64,000 nucleotides of DNA from NCBI GenBank assembly GCA_023213315.1, contig JAKCPI010014212.1:281606-345605 (forward strand), in the 5' to 3' direction. Each line of letters begins with the position of its first letter. Position 1 is the first letter of the stretch. The translations under genes were made by a program, and so were the position numbers. The notes beneath the pieces are model-generated. The model saw nothing but the letters and a program-made list of their open reading frames with translations. It was not told the origin of the DNA and searched no databases. The DNA comes from Euborellia annulipes. Lineage: Eukaryota; Arthropoda; Insecta; Dermaptera; Anisolabididae. Below, one piece after another: positions 10,881 to 20,112 of the stretch.

Positions 10881-11093
10881 AAAAATCATTTTGCACCTTA
10901 TTAAAGACAAGGTGCCAATTCTGGCTCATCAATTTTCTGACTTAAATTTCGCTCAAATAAACTTCGAGTAATTTAAACCAATCAATCAATGATAATATTT
11001 CGATCAATCAATCAGTAAAAATCCACACAAGTTGTTCTTCATAATCTCTTAATGATCTTCTTGTTGGTTCGTCACCAGCAAGCTAGGTCGGCT

Positions 11094-11121
11094 ATATTAC
11101 TCTTAATCTCTTAAAAGTCAA
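11094..11121 (-). promoter_or_regulatory. rrn promoter P2 (proximal)
   Basis: On the minus strand TTGACT, a 16-base spacer, then TAATAT. It lies about 215 bases before the 16S 5' end, inside the rRNA leader downstream of P1. Sigma-70 type, prediction only. Confidence 0.6.
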
Positions 11122-11256
11122 CAGGTAATTTCGATATTTTTAAAACTTATTTCCAAAACCAACTTCTTATCAAATCCACTGCTCAAAGCAATCAACCCAA
11201 TTCCAAGTAACTGTTTTTCAACAAGTTTCTATCTGCATCACCGCCGATGGATGTGC

Positions 11257-11284
11257 ATTATAGACCATCTAATTCTCTTGGCAA
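11257..11284 (-). promoter_or_regulatory. rrn promoter P1 (distal)
   Basis: On the minus strand TTGCCA, a 16-base spacer, then TATAAT followed by GCACA. An AT-rich run at 11290-11345 just upstream could be an UP element. Short spacing and this layout are typical of strong rRNA P1 promoters. Confidence 0.7.
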
Positions 11285-11344
11285 CCCCTTTTTTAATATT
11301 ACTGCAACAACAGTTCACTTTTTAATCAAAAATGATAAAATTAG

Positions 11345-12412
11345 TCATTTTTTATATAAACATGGCTGTAAAAGCATCAATTTATCTAAAATTTTCTCGT
11401 TTTGATTCTTTTCCTGCCATCTAAGTGGACGACAATCAATATATTCACAATATCCACCTTCACCTTGTAGACATTGTTCATTCCAACTTAATTGATATTG
11501 GAAGCTTCCAACATATCCAGCAGCCAATCCGAACTTGTAGTCGCCACGGCTTTGTGCATAAAGTTCAAAAATAATTTTTCCATTTTTCTTACATTGCCAA
11601 GAAAATTCTCTGGGCAAATACATCTCTTTACCATTCGGTGTTTTAACTTTTGGATAAACGCGATGGATATGTAAATTTACATCTTCAGTAAAGCTTTCAA
11701 CAGGCTTACCAAATTCTTGAATATCTAATCTTGAACATAAGATGATATTCCACTGATTTCTTATTTGTGAAAATGTAAGCTGAGTCGTTTCATTTAAATT
11801 AATAATTTGGCATGTATAAAAACATAAAGACAAAAACGGTAAATGTAGAGCTCTTGCGTGTTTAAACCTTCCTAACCCTTCAACTTGATACTTTTGTCCT
11901 TTATAAAAAACTTCCCCTTCACATAAACATAGTGTTGACCAATAGTCAGAAATTCCCCACTGCAATGCAGAGGTATTAGAGATATTTTCTGAAATCTGAA
12001 TAGTAAGATTACAGCCCATTTCTAGGTCTAATCGCTGAAGATGGATCTTTGGGATTTTCCACTCAATCAAATCTGTTTTATCAAACTGATATTGTTTTGA
12101 GTCAAACTGGCATTGCCGTCGAATAGAATAAGTTTTTAAATGTCCCACACTATGTTGGCTATTACTTACAAGCACAGTTGCAGTGTCGATTGCCGAAGTT
12201 GTAATTGAGTGAGTGTTATAGCAAAGAGGAATACGCGGCTGTCCAACCAGACTAATGTAATTAAAATAGCGCAGTGGAGCCGATAGATTTGGAAGAATTA
12301 AACCTTGATAAACAATTTTAAAGAAGCCACGAGAAGGTTGATATACAACCCCCTCTTTAGCATTTAGACCCAGCTGCTGTAATTGATTAATTTGACTTAT
12401 CAACATAGGCAT
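11345..12412 (-). CDS. DUF6670-like hypothetical protein
   Basis: 355 residues, no signal peptide and no membrane segment. Features include GEVFYKGQKYQVEGLGRFKHAR around residue 170 and GEGGYCEYIDCRPLRWQEK near the end. The pattern of beta strands with a closing GxGxxEYxxCRPL resembles lipocalin-fold AttH/CrtC-like proteins, and I believe it belongs to a family described mainly from Acinetobacter (DUF6670); both points are from memory. It sits 17 bases after pssA on the same strand, so it is probably cotranscribed with it. No clear terminator separates it from the rRNA promoters downstream. Substrate unknown. Confidence 0.6.
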   Translation of the reverse strand: MPMLISQINQLQQLGLNAKEGVVYQPSRGFFKIVYQGLILPNLSAPLRYFNYISLVGQPRIPLCYNTHSITTSAIDTATVLVSNSQHSVGHLKTYSIRRQCQFDSKQYQFDKTDLIEWKIPKIHLQRLDLEMGCNLTIQISENISNTSALQWGISDYWSTLCLCEGEVFYKGQKYQVEGLGRFKHARALHLPFLSLCFYTCQIINLNETTQLTFSQIRNQWNIILCSRLDIQEFGKPVESFTEDVNLHIHRVYPKVKTPNGKEMYLPREFSWQCKKNGKIIFELYAQSRGDYKFGLAAGYVGSFQYQLSWNEQCLQGEGGYCEYIDCRPLRWQEKNQNEKILDKLMLLQPCLYKK

Positions 12413-12429
12413 ACCGAACCTCTTCTATT

Positions 12430-13263
12430 TTATGTTTTTATTGTTTCGTTACTCTTGCGTGCAAATAATGTCGTAACAAAACCAGATAGAGCATAGATTA
12501 TTGAAACGGTCAAAATGCCCATTGGAATATTATAAGTGATTGCTGCAAAAATCAGTACTACTGGCAACATAACTACAAAAGGAACTCTTTTACGGTCCAT
12601 TTGTTTGAAAGAGTAATATTTGATATTGGAGATCATGAGTAATCCCACAACAACCATAAGAACAGCATTAATGGTTTTGATCGCAATATCACGCAAATCA
12701 AAAATGAAAGGATAATCGCGAGCAACCCAGACGAGGGAAATGATGATAATGGCAGCAAGTGGACTTGCAATTCCAATAAAATAACGCTTATCAACTACAC
12801 CAATTTGGACATTGAAGCGCGCTAAACGGAAAGCTGCGCAAGCTGTATAAACAAAACAACATGCGAGTCCAATACGTCCTAAATCATGCAAACTCCAGCT
12901 ATACATCAGCATTGCAGGAGCTACACCAAAAGCTAACAAGTCGGAAAGAGAGTCATATTGTTCACCAAAAGCACTTTGTGCACCAATAGCTCGAGCAACT
13001 CGGCCATCTAAGCCATCGAGTAATGCTGCAATAAAAATGGCATAAATCGCTTGGGTAAACTCACCATTCATACTTGCAATGATGGAATAGAAACCAGACA
13101 ACAAAGCGGCCGTCGTAATTAAGTTAGGCCAAAGATAAATTCCTCGGCGCTTCACTTTTTGTCCTTCCGGATTATCTTCTTCTTCAACCACTTCGAACGT
13201 AATCCCATCAAATGAATGTTCATTATGAGTTAAATCTTGCTCTGGTTTAGGCGCATTTGTCAT
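12430..13263 (-). CDS. pssA: CDP-diacylglycerol--serine O-phosphatidyltransferase
   Basis: Makes phosphatidylserine from CDP-diacylglycerol and serine, the first step towards phosphatidylethanolamine, in the inner membrane. The CDP-alcohol phosphotransferase motif is complete: DGLDGRVARAIGAQSAFGEQ then YDSLSDLLAFG, fitting DGx2ARx8Gx3Dx3D with all catalytic Asp. Several hydrophobic segments span the 277-residue protein (ITTAALLSGFYSIIA, IVSLVWVAR region and a C-terminal pair). The first 40 residues are an acidic soluble extension. It lies between rlmJ (41 bases upstream) and the DUF6670-like gene in one direction. Confidence 0.93.
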   Translation of the reverse strand: MTNAPKPEQDLTHNEHSFDGITFEVVEEEDNPEGQKVKRRGIYLWPNLITTAALLSGFYSIIASMNGEFTQAIYAIFIAALLDGLDGRVARAIGAQSAFGEQYDSLSDLLAFGVAPAMLMYSWSLHDLGRIGLACCFVYTACAAFRLARFNVQIGVVDKRYFIGIASPLAAIIIISLVWVARDYPFIFDLRDIAIKTINAVLMVVVGLLMISNIKYYSFKQMDRKRVPFVVMLPVVLIFAAITYNIPMGILTVSIIYALSGFVTTLFARKSNETIKT

Positions 13264-13304
13264 TATTTTCTATTCCAAACATGTGCATTGATTTAAGTTA
13301 ATTG

Positions 13305-14162
13305 TTACTCACCCACTAACCAGCGTACTGCCGCATGACCACCAATGTCTTGCATGCGTAAATGCGGGAATAGCCATTGTAAAGCTTGGTCAGCTTGTTC
13401 AGAGAACTGCCAAGGTGGGTTAATAACCAATAGACCACAACCATTTAAACCTACAGGTGTATCGTCTGGCCATACACAAATTTCACAGATTAATTGACGA
13501 CGAATCCCCGTTTTAAACATTTTCTTTTCAAAACGCTCAATCATCGGTCGGTCTTTAATTGGATACCAAACTGCAAAAACACCTGTTGGCCATTTTTTAT
13601 AAGCTTGTTGTAAAAGTTCAACTAATTGCGGAAAGTCTTTACGCTCTAATTCGTAAGGCGGGTCAATCATGACCAAACCACGTTTTTCTTTCGGTGGAAT
13701 AACGCCGAGCAAGCCTTCGTATGCATCACGCTCATGTAAACCTGCACGTTTATCATAAATGTTATGTCGCAATTGCTCAAAAACATCACGTTGCATTTCA
13801 AAAACGGTCGCTTTATCAATCTCACGCATACCTTGCAAAGCAAACCATGGTGATCCTGGATAACTTCCTTTACCTTCTTGAGAGCGTAGTTCTTCTACTA
13901 ACTTCAAATATTGCTGGATTGCTTCAGGTGCCTGACGCTTTTCCATGTCAGATATCTGAACTAGTCGATGAATGCCTGTAAGAAACTCTCCAGACTTTTG
14001 TGAAGGTGCCAGAGATAAATTATATTTTCCTGCACCTCCATGCGTATCGATATAACGATAAGGTTTATCTTTAGCATTTAAGCGGTTGAGAAGCTGTAGC
14101 AAAAGCACATGCTTCATAACATCTGCAAAGTTGCCCGCATGGAAATGGTGACGGTAATTCAT
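13305..14162 (-). CDS. rlmJ: 23S rRNA (adenine-2030-N6)-methyltransferase
   Basis: Methylates A2030 of 23S rRNA using S-adenosylmethionine. The 285-residue protein begins with the RlmJ signature MNYRHHFHAGNFADVMKHV, has YIDTHGGAGKY near residue 40 as the SAM loop, and MIDPPYE near residue 170 as the catalytic DPPY-type motif. Length and start match the family. It heads a minus-strand set with pssA and is divergent from the 2OG oxygenase gene. Confidence 0.93.
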   Translation of the reverse strand: MNYRHHFHAGNFADVMKHVLLLQLLNRLNAKDKPYRYIDTHGGAGKYNLSLAPSQKSGEFLTGIHRLVQISDMEKRQAPEAIQQYLKLVEELRSQEGKGSYPGSPWFALQGMREIDKATVFEMQRDVFEQLRHNIYDKRAGLHERDAYEGLLGVIPPKEKRGLVMIDPPYELERKDFPQLVELLQQAYKKWPTGVFAVWYPIKDRPMIERFEKKMFKTGIRRQLICEICVWPDDTPVGLNGCGLLVINPPWQFSEQADQALQWLFPHLRMQDIGGHAAVRWLVGE

Positions 14163-14279
14163 GTTGACTTTAATTCCTCAATTCAACAAATAGTTTAACA
14201 TGAAAAAAATATTCTTTCGTAAGGTTGTGATCATCTAAAATAAGGCTGCTTGATATTTTTACGATCTACTCGAGGTTAT

Positions 14280-14885
14280 ATGTTCTCTCACCTGCTTCCG
14301 GACTCATGGGATCTGGATCAAATTCTAGATGATTTAAATACGCATGGCTTTGCTATTGTTAATCAAGCTTATTCGGATCAATATCGCGCTCAAGTTGCCA
14401 AAGAGTGCTGTCATCATCTTGATGAATTTAGAGAAGCTGGTATTCAAAACGGCGTGGTGAGCAATATTCGTAGCGATCATATTCTCTGGATTAATGAGCA
14501 ACTTCCTATTGCTCAACAGCATATTAAAACCTTAACTTCTTTTTCACAAAATCTAAATCAAGCATTTTATTTAGGAATCAAAGAGGTCGAAGCTCATTTT
14601 GCCCATTATAACTTGGGTGAGTTTTATGCTTTACACCGAGACAATCCTCAACAAAAAAATGATCGTATTATCTCAACCGTTTATTATTTACATCCAGAAT
14701 GGCAAGAAAATTGGGGCGGTCAATTACGACTGCAAGATAAAAATGAGAAATGGCATATCGTTACCCCGGAACCCAATCGACTTGTGATATTTCAAAGTAA
14801 TTTATTGCATGAAGTATTACCCTCTAAACAACAAAGGCTCTCCATCACAGCTTGGCTTCGTAGCGGAAATTCAATTTGGGTGTAA
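14280..14885 (+). CDS. 2OG-Fe(II) dioxygenase family protein
   Basis: 201 residues with the jelly-roll metal site: H119-R-D121, distal H177 (SNLLHEVLPS) and R186 (RLSITAWLRS) for 2-oxoglutarate. This is the prolyl-4-hydroxylase-like 2OG-Fe(II) class. The start at 14280 is preferred over 14250 because GAGG lies 5-9 bases before it. The substrate is unknown; bacterial relatives hydroxylate ribosomal proteins or small molecules. Divergent from rlmJ and followed closely by a hypothetical protein. Confidence 0.8.
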   Translation: MFSHLLPDSWDLDQILDDLNTHGFAIVNQAYSDQYRAQVAKECCHHLDEFREAGIQNGVVSNIRSDHILWINEQLPIAQQHIKTLTSFSQNLNQAFYLGIKEVEAHFAHYNLGEFYALHRDNPQQKNDRIISTVYYLHPEWQENWGGQLRLQDKNEKWHIVTPEPNRLVIFQSNLLHEVLPSKQQRLSITAWLRSGNSIWV

Positions 14886-14952
14886 AGGCTACTCTTTAAA
14901 TTTAGTAAATAAACCCGATATAAATGCTATTGAACAAGAAGGACTACGGCGT

Positions 14953-15480
14953 ATGTCTATTGAAAGTAAAACGATTGTGAACAGAATTGGTGAAACAGAT
15001 CAACTTTATTTGACTGAAAATACGCCTGAACTTGCTTTGGAGCGTGCCGATTTACGTTTGCAACTTGTAATATTAAGTCATGTTCGTTCAGAACAACTTC
15101 ATTTTTTACAAGAAGCGATTGTTTTGCTTGAACAAGCTCGTATGGAATATGAAGAAATGCCATTGAGCTTATACCTTAATTTATCTTTACATTTAGCTAA
15201 GGCGTATATGCTTTATTTTGAATTAAATAAAGAAAAACGTTTTGCTCTAATTACTCAACAAATTTTGAAGCCATTAGCCCACTATGAACATGCAGATATA
15301 TATTTCTTCTTGGCTTATGCGTCAGCTGCTCGACAAGAGTCAGCATTAACACGACATTGGTTAACTAAATATTTATCAACGAGTGCATGTGATCTTGAAT
15401 TGCTTCATGGTCAACCTGCATTTGACCTTATACGTCATGAGCCATGGTATAAAGATCAATTAAAAATAAAGACACATTAA
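14953..15480 (+). CDS. Hypothetical helical protein (TPR-like)
   Basis: About 175 residues, no recognised family. It is almost wholly helical, with runs such as LQEAIVLLEQARMEYEEM, LYLNLSLHLAKAYMLYFELN and IYFFLAYASAARQESALTRH that resemble tetratricopeptide helices. The frame is open upstream to 14809, overlapping the oxygenase; I chose the ATG at 14953 because an AAGGA lies about 11 bases before it and the upstream part looks like read-through. It probably follows the oxygenase in one transcript that ends at the hairpin 15496-15535. Confidence 0.6.
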   Translation: MSIESKTIVNRIGETDQLYLTENTPELALERADLRLQLVILSHVRSEQLHFLQEAIVLLEQARMEYEEMPLSLYLNLSLHLAKAYMLYFELNKEKRFALITQQILKPLAHYEHADIYFFLAYASAARQESALTRHWLTKYLSTSACDLELLHGQPAFDLIRHEPWYKDQLKIKTH

Positions 15481-15495
15481 ACACTTAATGTAATT

Positions 15496-15535
15496 AGGCC
15501 TGTTTTATACATTGAGTGTAAAACAGGCCTTTTTT
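15496..15535. terminator. Bidirectional terminator
   Basis: AGGCCTGTTTTA, an 11-base loop, then TAAAACAGGCCT and five T. The perfect 12-base stem serves the plus-strand hypothetical gene and could also end the convergent DUF2789 gene. Confidence 0.85.
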
Positions 15536-15541
15536 ATGTGC

Positions 15542-15787
15542 TTATTTTTTCACACTGTCTTCATGTAGTTGTTCATTAAGCTCATCAATAACTACAATCC
15601 ACTCATCATCTTTTTCCCAATGACTCTTTAAGAAATCACTTTGGCCTTTTGACCAAAAAGAGGCTTCATGTAATTTCTGTTCGGCTGGCAATTGGTGTGT
15701 TTTGATAAAGTTTTCGATACTTGCCTCATCTGAATCTAAACCCAGTTGATCAAATAAAAGCTCTAAAGTAGGTTGCTGTTCAAACAT
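15542..15787 (-). CDS. DUF2789 domain protein
   Basis: 81 residues, matching DUF2789: PTLELLFDQLGLDSDEASIE, IENFIKTHQLP, and HEASFWSKGQSDFLKSHWEKDDEW. These small proteins occur widely in gammaproteobacteria without known function. The ATG at 15785-15787 is preceded by AGGAGAAT, a good ribosome binding site. A single-gene unit on the minus strand. Confidence 0.8.
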   Translation of the reverse strand: MFEQQPTLELLFDQLGLDSDEASIENFIKTHQLPAEQKLHEASFWSKGQSDFLKSHWEKDDEWIVVIDELNEQLHEDSVKK

Positions 15788-15913
15788 TGTTATTCTCCTA
15801 TAACTTCTTTTAAATCATCTATTAACTAATCTAACAATAAAACGTTTTTACTTGCATGATAGTGTCTATATCTTCTTGTTGCTTTTTGTGTTTCATGTCA
15901 AATGATTGAATAT

Positions 15914-15944
15914 AAAAAAGCACCCTAAAAAGAGTGCTTTTTTT
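15914..15944 (-). terminator. mdh terminator
   Basis: AAAAAAGCACCC, a TAAAAA loop and GAGTGCTTTTTTT form a hairpin with a U run on the minus strand 20 bases after the mdh stop. Confidence 0.75.
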
Positions 15945-15963
15945 AACTTATCAAAAAGATAAA

Positions 15964-16950
15964 TTATTTCAACATGTCAGCAATCGCTGCACGTTCTTCT
16001 TCAAGCTCATTTAACGTAAAGTTAATACGTTCACGGCTGAATTCATCAATTTCTAAACCTTGAACGATTTTGTATTCACCATTCTCAGTTGTTACAGGGA
16101 AACCGAACATAACGCCTTCTGGAATACCATAAGAACCATCAGATGGAATACCCATAGTTACCCATTTGCCGTTTGTACCAAGTGCCCAGTCGCGCATATG
16201 GTCAATTGCAGCGTTAGCAGCAGAAGCAGCAGAAGACAAACCACGTGCTTCGATAATCGCAGCACCACGTTTACCAACAGTTGGAAGGAACACATCTTTG
16301 TTCCATGCCGCATCGTTGATTTTGTCTTTTAAGCTTTCGCCATTTACAGTTGCAAAACGGTAGTCAGCATACATTGTTGGAGAGTGGTTGCCCCAAACTG
16401 TTAAGTGTTCGATATCAGCAACTGCAACACCAGCTTTTTGAGCAACTTGAGTCAACGCACGGTTGTGATCAAGACGCAACATTGCAGTGAAGTTTTTCGC
16501 TGGAAGATCTGGAGCAGAGTTCATAGCGATGTAAGCATTTGTATTTGCAGGGTTACCTACAACTAATACTTTAACATCACGACTAGCAACTTCGTTTAAT
16601 GCTTGACCTTGACCGATGAAAATTTCACCGTTAACTTTTAACAAGTCAGCACGTTCCATACCAGGACCACGTGGACGAGAACCTACCAATAAAGCGTAGT
16701 CAGCATCTTTAAATGCAACTTTCGGATCATCAGTCCCGATCATACCAGCCAATAAAGGGAAAGCACAGTCATCAAGTTCCATCATTACGCCTTTAAGCGC
16801 TTGTTGAGCTTTTTCAACTGGAACTTCAAGCAATTGTAAAATAACAGGTTGATCTTTACCTAACATTTCACCGCTTGCGATACGGAATAATAAGCTGTAA
16901 CCAATTTGACCTGCAGCGCCAGTCACGGCAACACGAACGGGTTGCTTCAT
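15964..16950 (-). CDS. mdh: Malate dehydrogenase
   Basis: Oxidises malate to oxaloacetate with NAD in the TCA cycle. 328 residues, the long bacterial MDH type. The NAD fold is [17 protein letters not shown] at the N-terminus, the substrate loop [13 protein letters not shown] carries the specificity arginines, [13 protein letters not shown] follows, and the catalytic His is in [13 protein letters not shown]. The ATG follows GGAGACAATTAC, a clear ribosome binding site. Intact and monocistronic, with a terminator downstream. Confidence 0.95.
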   Translation of the reverse strand: MKQPVRVAVTGAAGQIGYSLLFRIASGEMLGKDQPVILQLLEVPVEKAQQALKGVMMELDDCAFPLLAGMIGTDDPKVAFKDADYALLVGSRPRGPGMERADLLKVNGEIFIGQGQALNEVASRDVKVLVVGNPANTNAYIAMNSAPDLPAKNFTAMLRLDHNRALTQVAQKAGVAVADIEHLTVWGNHSPTMYADYRFATVNGESLKDKINDAAWNKDVFLPTVGKRGAAIIEARGLSSAASAANAAIDHMRDWALGTNGKWVTMGIPSDGSYGIPEGVMFGFPVTTENGEYKIVQGLEIDEFSRERINFTLNELEEERAAIADMLK

Positions 16951-17161
16951 GTAATTGTCTCCAATGAATGTCCTTAATCTAGCTAAATAGGAATTCCATC
17001 TAACTAAATCATCATAAACGGCAAAGATTGTACTCTAAAGATGTGGCAGATGCATGTAAAAGCGACTCATTTTCACCAAAAGTCTGATAGAAAATACAAA
17101 TTAATATTTACAAAAAGATTCAATGCATGGTCAGCATTTTTTTACGAAATGATCGCTATCT

Positions 17162-17824
17162 TTAGTAACTACCTTTAATCGTGATTTCACCTGGGCAATT
17201 CGATACCACATGATTTGCACATTGTTTATATTGGCCTTTTACTGTGTAACACACCTTCACTTCCGTTAAAACAACATCTGAACGCGACAACTGACAAGCC
17301 AAACGAATGCCATTTTGCGGCAGGCTCGGATTAAGACGAGTAAATTGCTGTTTTAAGGCTGACTGTTGTATTTCAACATTCGTCGAACTTGTAAGGCTAG
17401 CTGGAATTTTTAAACGTTCAGCAAAGTTAATGACTGTCCGGAAATATTGACTGGCATTCATAGGAACGCACCCCCCTACACTTTTCCAAAGCTGCACACG
17501 GGCATTGTTGTCAGGCATAACCCGAGCTACGACTTTGGCTTGTAATGGAGAAAGAGAGGCCGAACTTTCTGTTGAACAATCAGTTTGATTTGTTTCTGGC
17601 ATCAGGCCTGTAATTGTCAATGAATATCCTTCAAGACATTTACGTTGTTTTTGTTTAGAGGGATCTAACGCACATGCGGCAGGTGTCATTTGTACATGCA
17701 TAACATACCCCTGTAAATTAACAGGTTCGGCATGTAAAACGGAACTCATCAATCCTACCCCTGCACAGATAAGCCACCATGCAAGTTGCAAAATTGAACG
17801 AAGTTCCAAATATCTATATTTCAT
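17162..17824 (-). CDS. Secreted RNase T2-like protein lacking catalytic residues
   Basis: 220 residues with a signal peptide (hydrophobic LQLAWWLICAGVGLMSSV, likely cleavage after HA at 32). The layout follows RNase T2: CALDPSKQKQRKCLEGYSL before the first active-site block, and WK..GGC..NASQYFRTVINF for the second. However the first block, normally HGLWP, reads TGLMP (T72, M75), and the second, normally HEWxKHGxC, reads QLWKSVGGC (111-119). Both catalytic His, the Glu and the Lys are gone while Cys and Trp scaffold positions remain. It may be a non-catalytic relative, or a distant family whose similarity I overread. Ten cysteines suggest a disulphide-rich periplasmic protein. Confidence 0.6.
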   Translation of the reverse strand: MKYRYLELRSILQLAWWLICAGVGLMSSVLHAEPVNLQGYVMHVQMTPAACALDPSKQKQRKCLEGYSLTITGLMPETNQTDCSTESSASLSPLQAKVVARVMPDNNARVQLWKSVGGCVPMNASQYFRTVINFAERLKIPASLTSSTNVEIQQSALKQQFTRLNPSLPQNGIRLACQLSRSDVVLTEVKVCYTVKGQYKQCANHVVSNCPGEITIKGSY

Positions 17825-17880
17825 TTAATTAAAACTTGAATATGCCAATTAAAAGAAGATCCATCATCAACCACCTAAAC

Positions 17881-19825
17881 TTAAGGAGATGTACGCATTG
17901 GAATGACTTTCATACGTTGCGATAATGATTGAGCCCCTTGACCCAATATCACACCATAATGTGTTGCATTCGTCATAACATGCTTGACATAGTCTCTGGT
18001 TTCTAACAATGGAATTGTCTCTGTATATTGGTCAGCCGAAATTGATTGAAAGTCCGGTTGCCAACGTCTTGCCCGATTAGGCCCAGCATTATAACCTGCC
18101 GTTGCCAAAACTGGATTATTGCTTAATTGTCCCTGAATCATCGACAAATAAAATGTACCATAACGAATATTGGTATTCATTTCATTTAATGCCGCTGGAT
18201 TATAGGTTTCACCCATTTGACGTGCAATCAACTTCGCCGTATCAGGCATAATTTGCATAAGCCCACCCGCTCCAACATGAGAACGCGCGGAGGTAACAAA
18301 TCGGCTTTCTTGTCGCATTAAACCATACGCCCACGCTGGATCAATTCCTGCATTGTAACTATGACTTACGACATTAGTCTTATGAGGCGTCACATAGCGA
18401 TACGTATCATTATGTTTATTTGTTGTACGATCTGCTGCATAAATTGCACGATCATACCACCCCATGTCATGAGCACGCTTTGCCGCAGCTAACAACACGC
18501 CATCATCATGTTGAAGATAAGCTTGTCGAACTGCCCAGTTCCATTCTCGGTTGGTATAGGTTGGATTTGCGTTAATACGTCTTAAAGTAAAAGCACGATT
18601 AAAGTGAACATTCTGGTCTAAACGTCTTAAATCACTTGAAGTGGGCTGATCATCGTAAGGTTGATGATTATAACGTTCGCCCAAACGATCTTTTGCTAAA
18701 AGGTTGTGATAGTCATCACCACTTTCAGCTAATTTTTTTATAAATACGTTGTGCAGTATTTTTCGAACCACTATCACCGCGCTGCTCAGTTGCACGAGCA
18801 AGCCAATATTGCCAGCGGTCTTCTTGTTTTTGTGTCACGGTCATACTATCAATGGCACGGATTAAACTTTCCCACGCACCAAATCGAATTGCCTGACGCG
18901 CATAAATTTCAGCTTCTTCCGGACTTAGAGGATAACCATAACTTGCATCAAAATATTGAAGAACTTCACGATTGAAATTATTTTTCATGACCGTGGTGCC
19001 ACCAATATAAGCCACGGTTCGATATAAATACTTTTGTATATTCTCTGGTGTACCTTGAGCGACACGTTGAACATTCGAAAAAGCATTGCTTAAGTCATTA
19101 TTAGCCAAACGACCTAATGCAAAAATCAAATAAGCATAGTCTGTATCATTTGTTTTAGGCGCAGTCCACAAATAATTGAGTGGATTAGCCTGAATTTGAT
19201 TGAGCTGAGCCAAAGACAAATTCATACCCAAAGTCTGTGCAGTTGCCAAAGCTTGTCCTGTTAAGCCAGAACGTAATTGCACCCAAAGACGCTGTTGTTT
19301 ATCTTGTGCACTCATTAACGGACTAGACAACATCATGCGTCCTAACCCGATACAAGATTCTGGTTGTGACTCGGTTGCAAGCCACACATCTTTATATTCA
19401 GCAAAAACTAATGCATCACCAGTTCTTGCTCTCACCTGTGCCAATGCGCAATTTTCAGCCTGATCTGGGTTAGTTACATAAGATAGTAAAGGTTGTGCAG
19501 ATGCGAAGTCAGCTTGTTTAACTTTTTCTTCAACATAATCGGCTGCTAATTTCTCAGCCATTGCTGATTGAGGGTAACGTTGAGCAAAACTTACAATCGA
19601 AGCTGAAGGTTGAAAGCCAAGATTGGTATTAAGTTTCCAATATTCCGGATAGTACCCTAATACATCATTTTGCATGGCAAGCTGATATTGGTCTAATAGT
19701 GCTGTATTGCCACTATTTGCAGCGTTCAATGCATCATTAAACTGCTCTTCGGCAGCATAGGTAAATGAACAACCAAGTAAACACATAGCTCCTAACCAGC
19801 TACGATGCATATATTTATTTTTCAT
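17881..19825 (-). CDS. slt: Soluble lytic murein transglycosylase (frameshifted)
   Basis: Cleaves the MurNAc-GlcNAc bond of peptidoglycan with 1,6-anhydro formation. The first piece is the alpha-superhelical U domain (repeated helical hairpins over about 350 residues). The second has the catalytic SLT domain, with the Glu in GLMRQESRFVTSARS, then GAGGLMQIMPDTAK and AGYNAGPNRARRW. The start at Met15 of the longest frame (19825) gives a proper signal peptide, WLGAMCLLGCSFTYA-AEE; the frame is open to 19867. The two pieces meet at a seven-T run (18733-18739), where one base change restores one frame of about 640 residues, normal for Slt70. Confidence 0.87.
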
Positions 19826-20020
19826 TACATGACTATGGATGGATGAGCTCTTTCTACTTGGTCTCATAAATGTGTTAAACCCTGACTATTCACCTTCAGA
19901 GCATAGTTTAATTAGTCTTCATGCTTTCTTTTGTTGTGTTATGTAACTCTCTGATTCAACATCATTAAAATTTACGTAATTTACTTCAAAAAAACCGTGT
20001 CCTGTTCTGAAGGTTTACTG

Positions 20021-20050
20021 TTATCGGTTCGGTTCAAATACTGCTATAAT
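20021..20050 (+). promoter_or_regulatory. Candidate miaB promoter
   Basis: A consensus TATAAT at 20045-20050 lies 63 bases before the miaB ATG. The -35 region is weak (TTATCG at 18-base spacing). Position and -10 support it. Confidence 0.45.
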
Positions 20051-20112
20051 AAATGGTTTGACCCATTTTGGGCAAATTTATTCTTTTTTAGATCGATCTG
20101 TTAGGAGCCTGC

